This document shows, one piece after another, positions 4,331-5,506 of a DNA stretch of 5,506 nucleotides. The stretch lies in contig JACQCN010000407.1 of assembly GCA_016201575.1 (NCBI GenBank), positions 1-5,506 of the forward strand, written 5' to 3'. A program made the translations under genes and the position numbers. The notes below the pieces were generated by a model. That model was not told the DNA's origin, searched no databases, and saw only the letters and a list, made by a program, of their open reading frames with translations. This DNA comes from Candidatus Rokuibacteriota bacterium (GTDB taxonomy: Bacteria; Methylomirabilota; Methylomirabilia; Rokubacteriales; CSP1-6). Numbering within the stretch: the first letter of the stretch is position 1; each line of letters starts with the position of its first letter.

Positions 4331-5506
4331 ATGACAATCCGGTGGCAGGATCAGGCGTGGGCCCGCGACCTGTGGTGGAGTGGCAAGGTCACGCGGCGGC
4401 GGTTCCTCGGCCTCGGCGCGGCGGCCGCGGGGGCGCTCGGCGCCTCGATGCTGGCGCCGCCGCCCTGGCGCGCGGCGTTCGGGCAGACCCGGCCCTACAA
4501 GATCGGATGCCTCCAGCCGCTCACCGGCGCCGCCGCCGCGGGTGGGCGCATGGCCCTGATCGGCAGCGAGCTGGCGGTGCAGCGGATCAACAAGGCGGGC
4601 GGTGTCAACGGCCGGCCCCTCGAGCTGATCGTCGAGGACTACCAGTCCAAGCCCGACACCGGCCGCCGCAAGGCCGAGAAGCTCGCCACCGAGGACAAGA
4701 TCGACGCCCACGAGGGCGGCTTCCTCTCCAACGTCTGCCTGGCCTGCATGCCGGTGTGGGAGGAGCACCAGATCGTCAACATGATCGGCGTGTGCCTGGA
4801 CACGACGCTCACGACGACCAAGTGCAACCGCTTCACCTTCCGCCCCTTCGACTACGCGCCCGCCCAGGCCGTGGCCTTCGCCCCCACGCTCGTGAAGATG
4901 GCCAAGCGCTGGCACCTCGTCTACGCCGACTACGCCTGGGGCCAGTCCACGCGCGACGCCTACACGGCGGAGATCCGGAAGCTCGGCGCGCAGGTGGTGG
5001 GCGCGACGGGCATCCCGCTCGGCACCGCGGACATGACGCCCTTCCTCTCGAAGATCACCGGCGGCTTCGACGGGCTCTTCGGGATCTTCTTCGGCAAGGA
5101 CGGCGTCACCGTGGGCACGCAGGTCTACGACCTCGGCCTCGCCCGCAAGTACCGGTGGGCGGGCGACGGCGCCATCGCCGAGGCGACCAACCTGCCCGCG
5201 CTCGGGTCGAAGATCGAGGGCTTCGTCGGGATCAACCGCTACGTGCCGGTCTTCGAAAGCACGCTCGACACGCCGTACCACCGGCGCTGGTTCAAGGAGG
5301 CGGTCGAGCTGACGAAGAAGTTCGACCCCGCCGGCATCGCGCCCGACCGCTACACGCAGGCCAACTTCGAGGCGATGAACTTCCTCAAGCTCGGGATGCA
5401 GAAGAGCGGGTTCCGCGGGCGCGAGGACACGCCCAAGCTGATCGAGGCGCTGGAGGGCCTGGAGGTGCGGGCCGGCGACGACTTCCCGCAGGGCGACAAG
5501 AAGCTC
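4331..5506 (+). CDS. Tat-exported ABC transporter substrate-binding protein, LivK/Peripla_BP_6 type (3' end outside window)
   Basis: A periplasmic binding protein of the branched-chain amino acid/amide type, which delivers its ligand to a Liv-type ABC importer. The first 392 residues are present with no stop, so the last part lies beyond the window. The N-terminus has a twin-arginine signal: TRRRFLGLG at 21-29, a hydrophobic Ala/Gly/Leu core (about 27-42) and a probable cleavage after AFG (residue 51). The mature protein opens with the family pattern YKIGCLQPLTG, followed by ELAVQRINKAGGVNGRPLEL (about 80-99), VEDYQSKP and KCNRFTFRP (164-172). The lobe-2 start HLVYADYAWGQS is also typical. 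Several cysteines occur, including C136 and C139 in VCLACM and the common one at C165. Tat export suggests cytoplasmic folding. No permease or ATPase genes are visible; they may follow downstream. The ligand cannot be determined, since relatives bind amino acids, amides, aromatics or urea. Confidence 0.92.
   Translation, partial: MTIRWQDQAWARDLWWSGKVTRRRFLGLGAAAAGALGASMLAPPPWRAAFGQTRPYKIGCLQPLTGAAAAGGRMALIGSELAVQRINKAGGVNGRPLELIVEDYQSKPDTGRRKAEKLATEDKIDAHEGGFLSNVCLACMPVWEEHQIVNMIGVCLDTTLTTTKCNRFTFRPFDYAPAQAVAFAPTLVKMAKRWHLVYADYAWGQSTRDAYTAEIRKLGAQVVGATGIPLGTADMTPFLSKITGGFDGLFGIFFGKDGVTVGTQVYDLGLARKYRWAGDGAIAEATNLPALGSKIEGFVGINRYVPVFESTLDTPYHRRWFKEAVELTKKFDPAGIAPDRYTQANFEAMNFLKLGMQKSGFRGREDTPKLIEALEGLEVRAGDDFPQGDKKL

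Noticed and set aside
4466..4798. Cysteine cluster in the substrate-binding protein (C60, C136, C139, C155, C165) as a metal or cofactor site
   Set aside because: C165 falls in a pattern common to the family, and the others lack a recognisable binding motif; nothing beyond possible disulfides can be supported.
4082..5281. Long minus-strand open frame (399 codons)
   Set aside because: It is antisense to the substrate-binding protein gene, which has a Tat signal, a strong ribosome binding site and family motifs. The long antisense frame is a product of high GC.

Overview
This is a roughly 70% GC bacterial window with strong G/C bias at third codon positions. It has a soil or subsurface, metagenome-like gene mix: a Tat-exported Leu/Ile/Val-type ABC substrate-binding protein, an enolase-superfamily sugar-acid enzyme, and two-component/PilZ signalling. 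The mix fits Candidatus Rokubacteria/Methylomirabilota or a high-GC proteobacterium. That placement is inference; there is no rRNA or marker gene.

Left part (1-1373, + strand): a signalling pair. A response-regulator receiver domain fused to a STAS domain runs off the left edge. A PilZ (c-di-GMP-binding type) protein follows 19 bp later. The PilZ reading frame is interrupted by what look like two compensating 1-nt indels (a 7-G run near 1138-1144 and a GC-rich stretch near 1215-1224). The C-terminal third of the protein is therefore displaced, although its coding character continues to a stop at 1371-1373.

Middle part (1400-2930, - strand): a two-gene operon of a small putative lipoprotein followed by a mandelate racemase/muconate lactonizing enzyme family protein with a complete set of catalytic residues. 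The second gene's Shine-Dalgarno abuts the first gene's stop codon, suggesting translational coupling. Two abutting small hairpins lie where this operon converges with the PilZ gene.

Right-middle part (3000-4330): a scarred segment. A 3-methyladenine DNA glycosylase I gene (tag) starts normally but loses its C-terminal third near 3375-3395. On the opposite strand, an MNT-type minimal nucleotidyltransferase is followed by a short reading frame that may be the start of its HEPN partner. That frame is cut at the same place, so the two genes appear to be joined tail-to-tail at one breakpoint. The 427 bp to the right of the nucleotidyltransferase hold no intact gene, but contain a fragment resembling the N-terminal SAM-like domain of an integron/phage-type tyrosine recombinase. 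Together these suggest an old integration/deletion scar carrying a broken MNT-HEPN toxin-antitoxin-like module.

Right end (4331-5506, + strand): a Tat-signal periplasmic amino-acid/amide-type substrate-binding protein with a strong Shine-Dalgarno, running off the right edge.

I see no clearly new multi-gene system. The items most worth a second look are the double frameshift in the PilZ gene, the shared breakpoint between tag and the nucleotidyltransferase unit, the putatively leaderless nucleotidyltransferase, and the integrase remnant.
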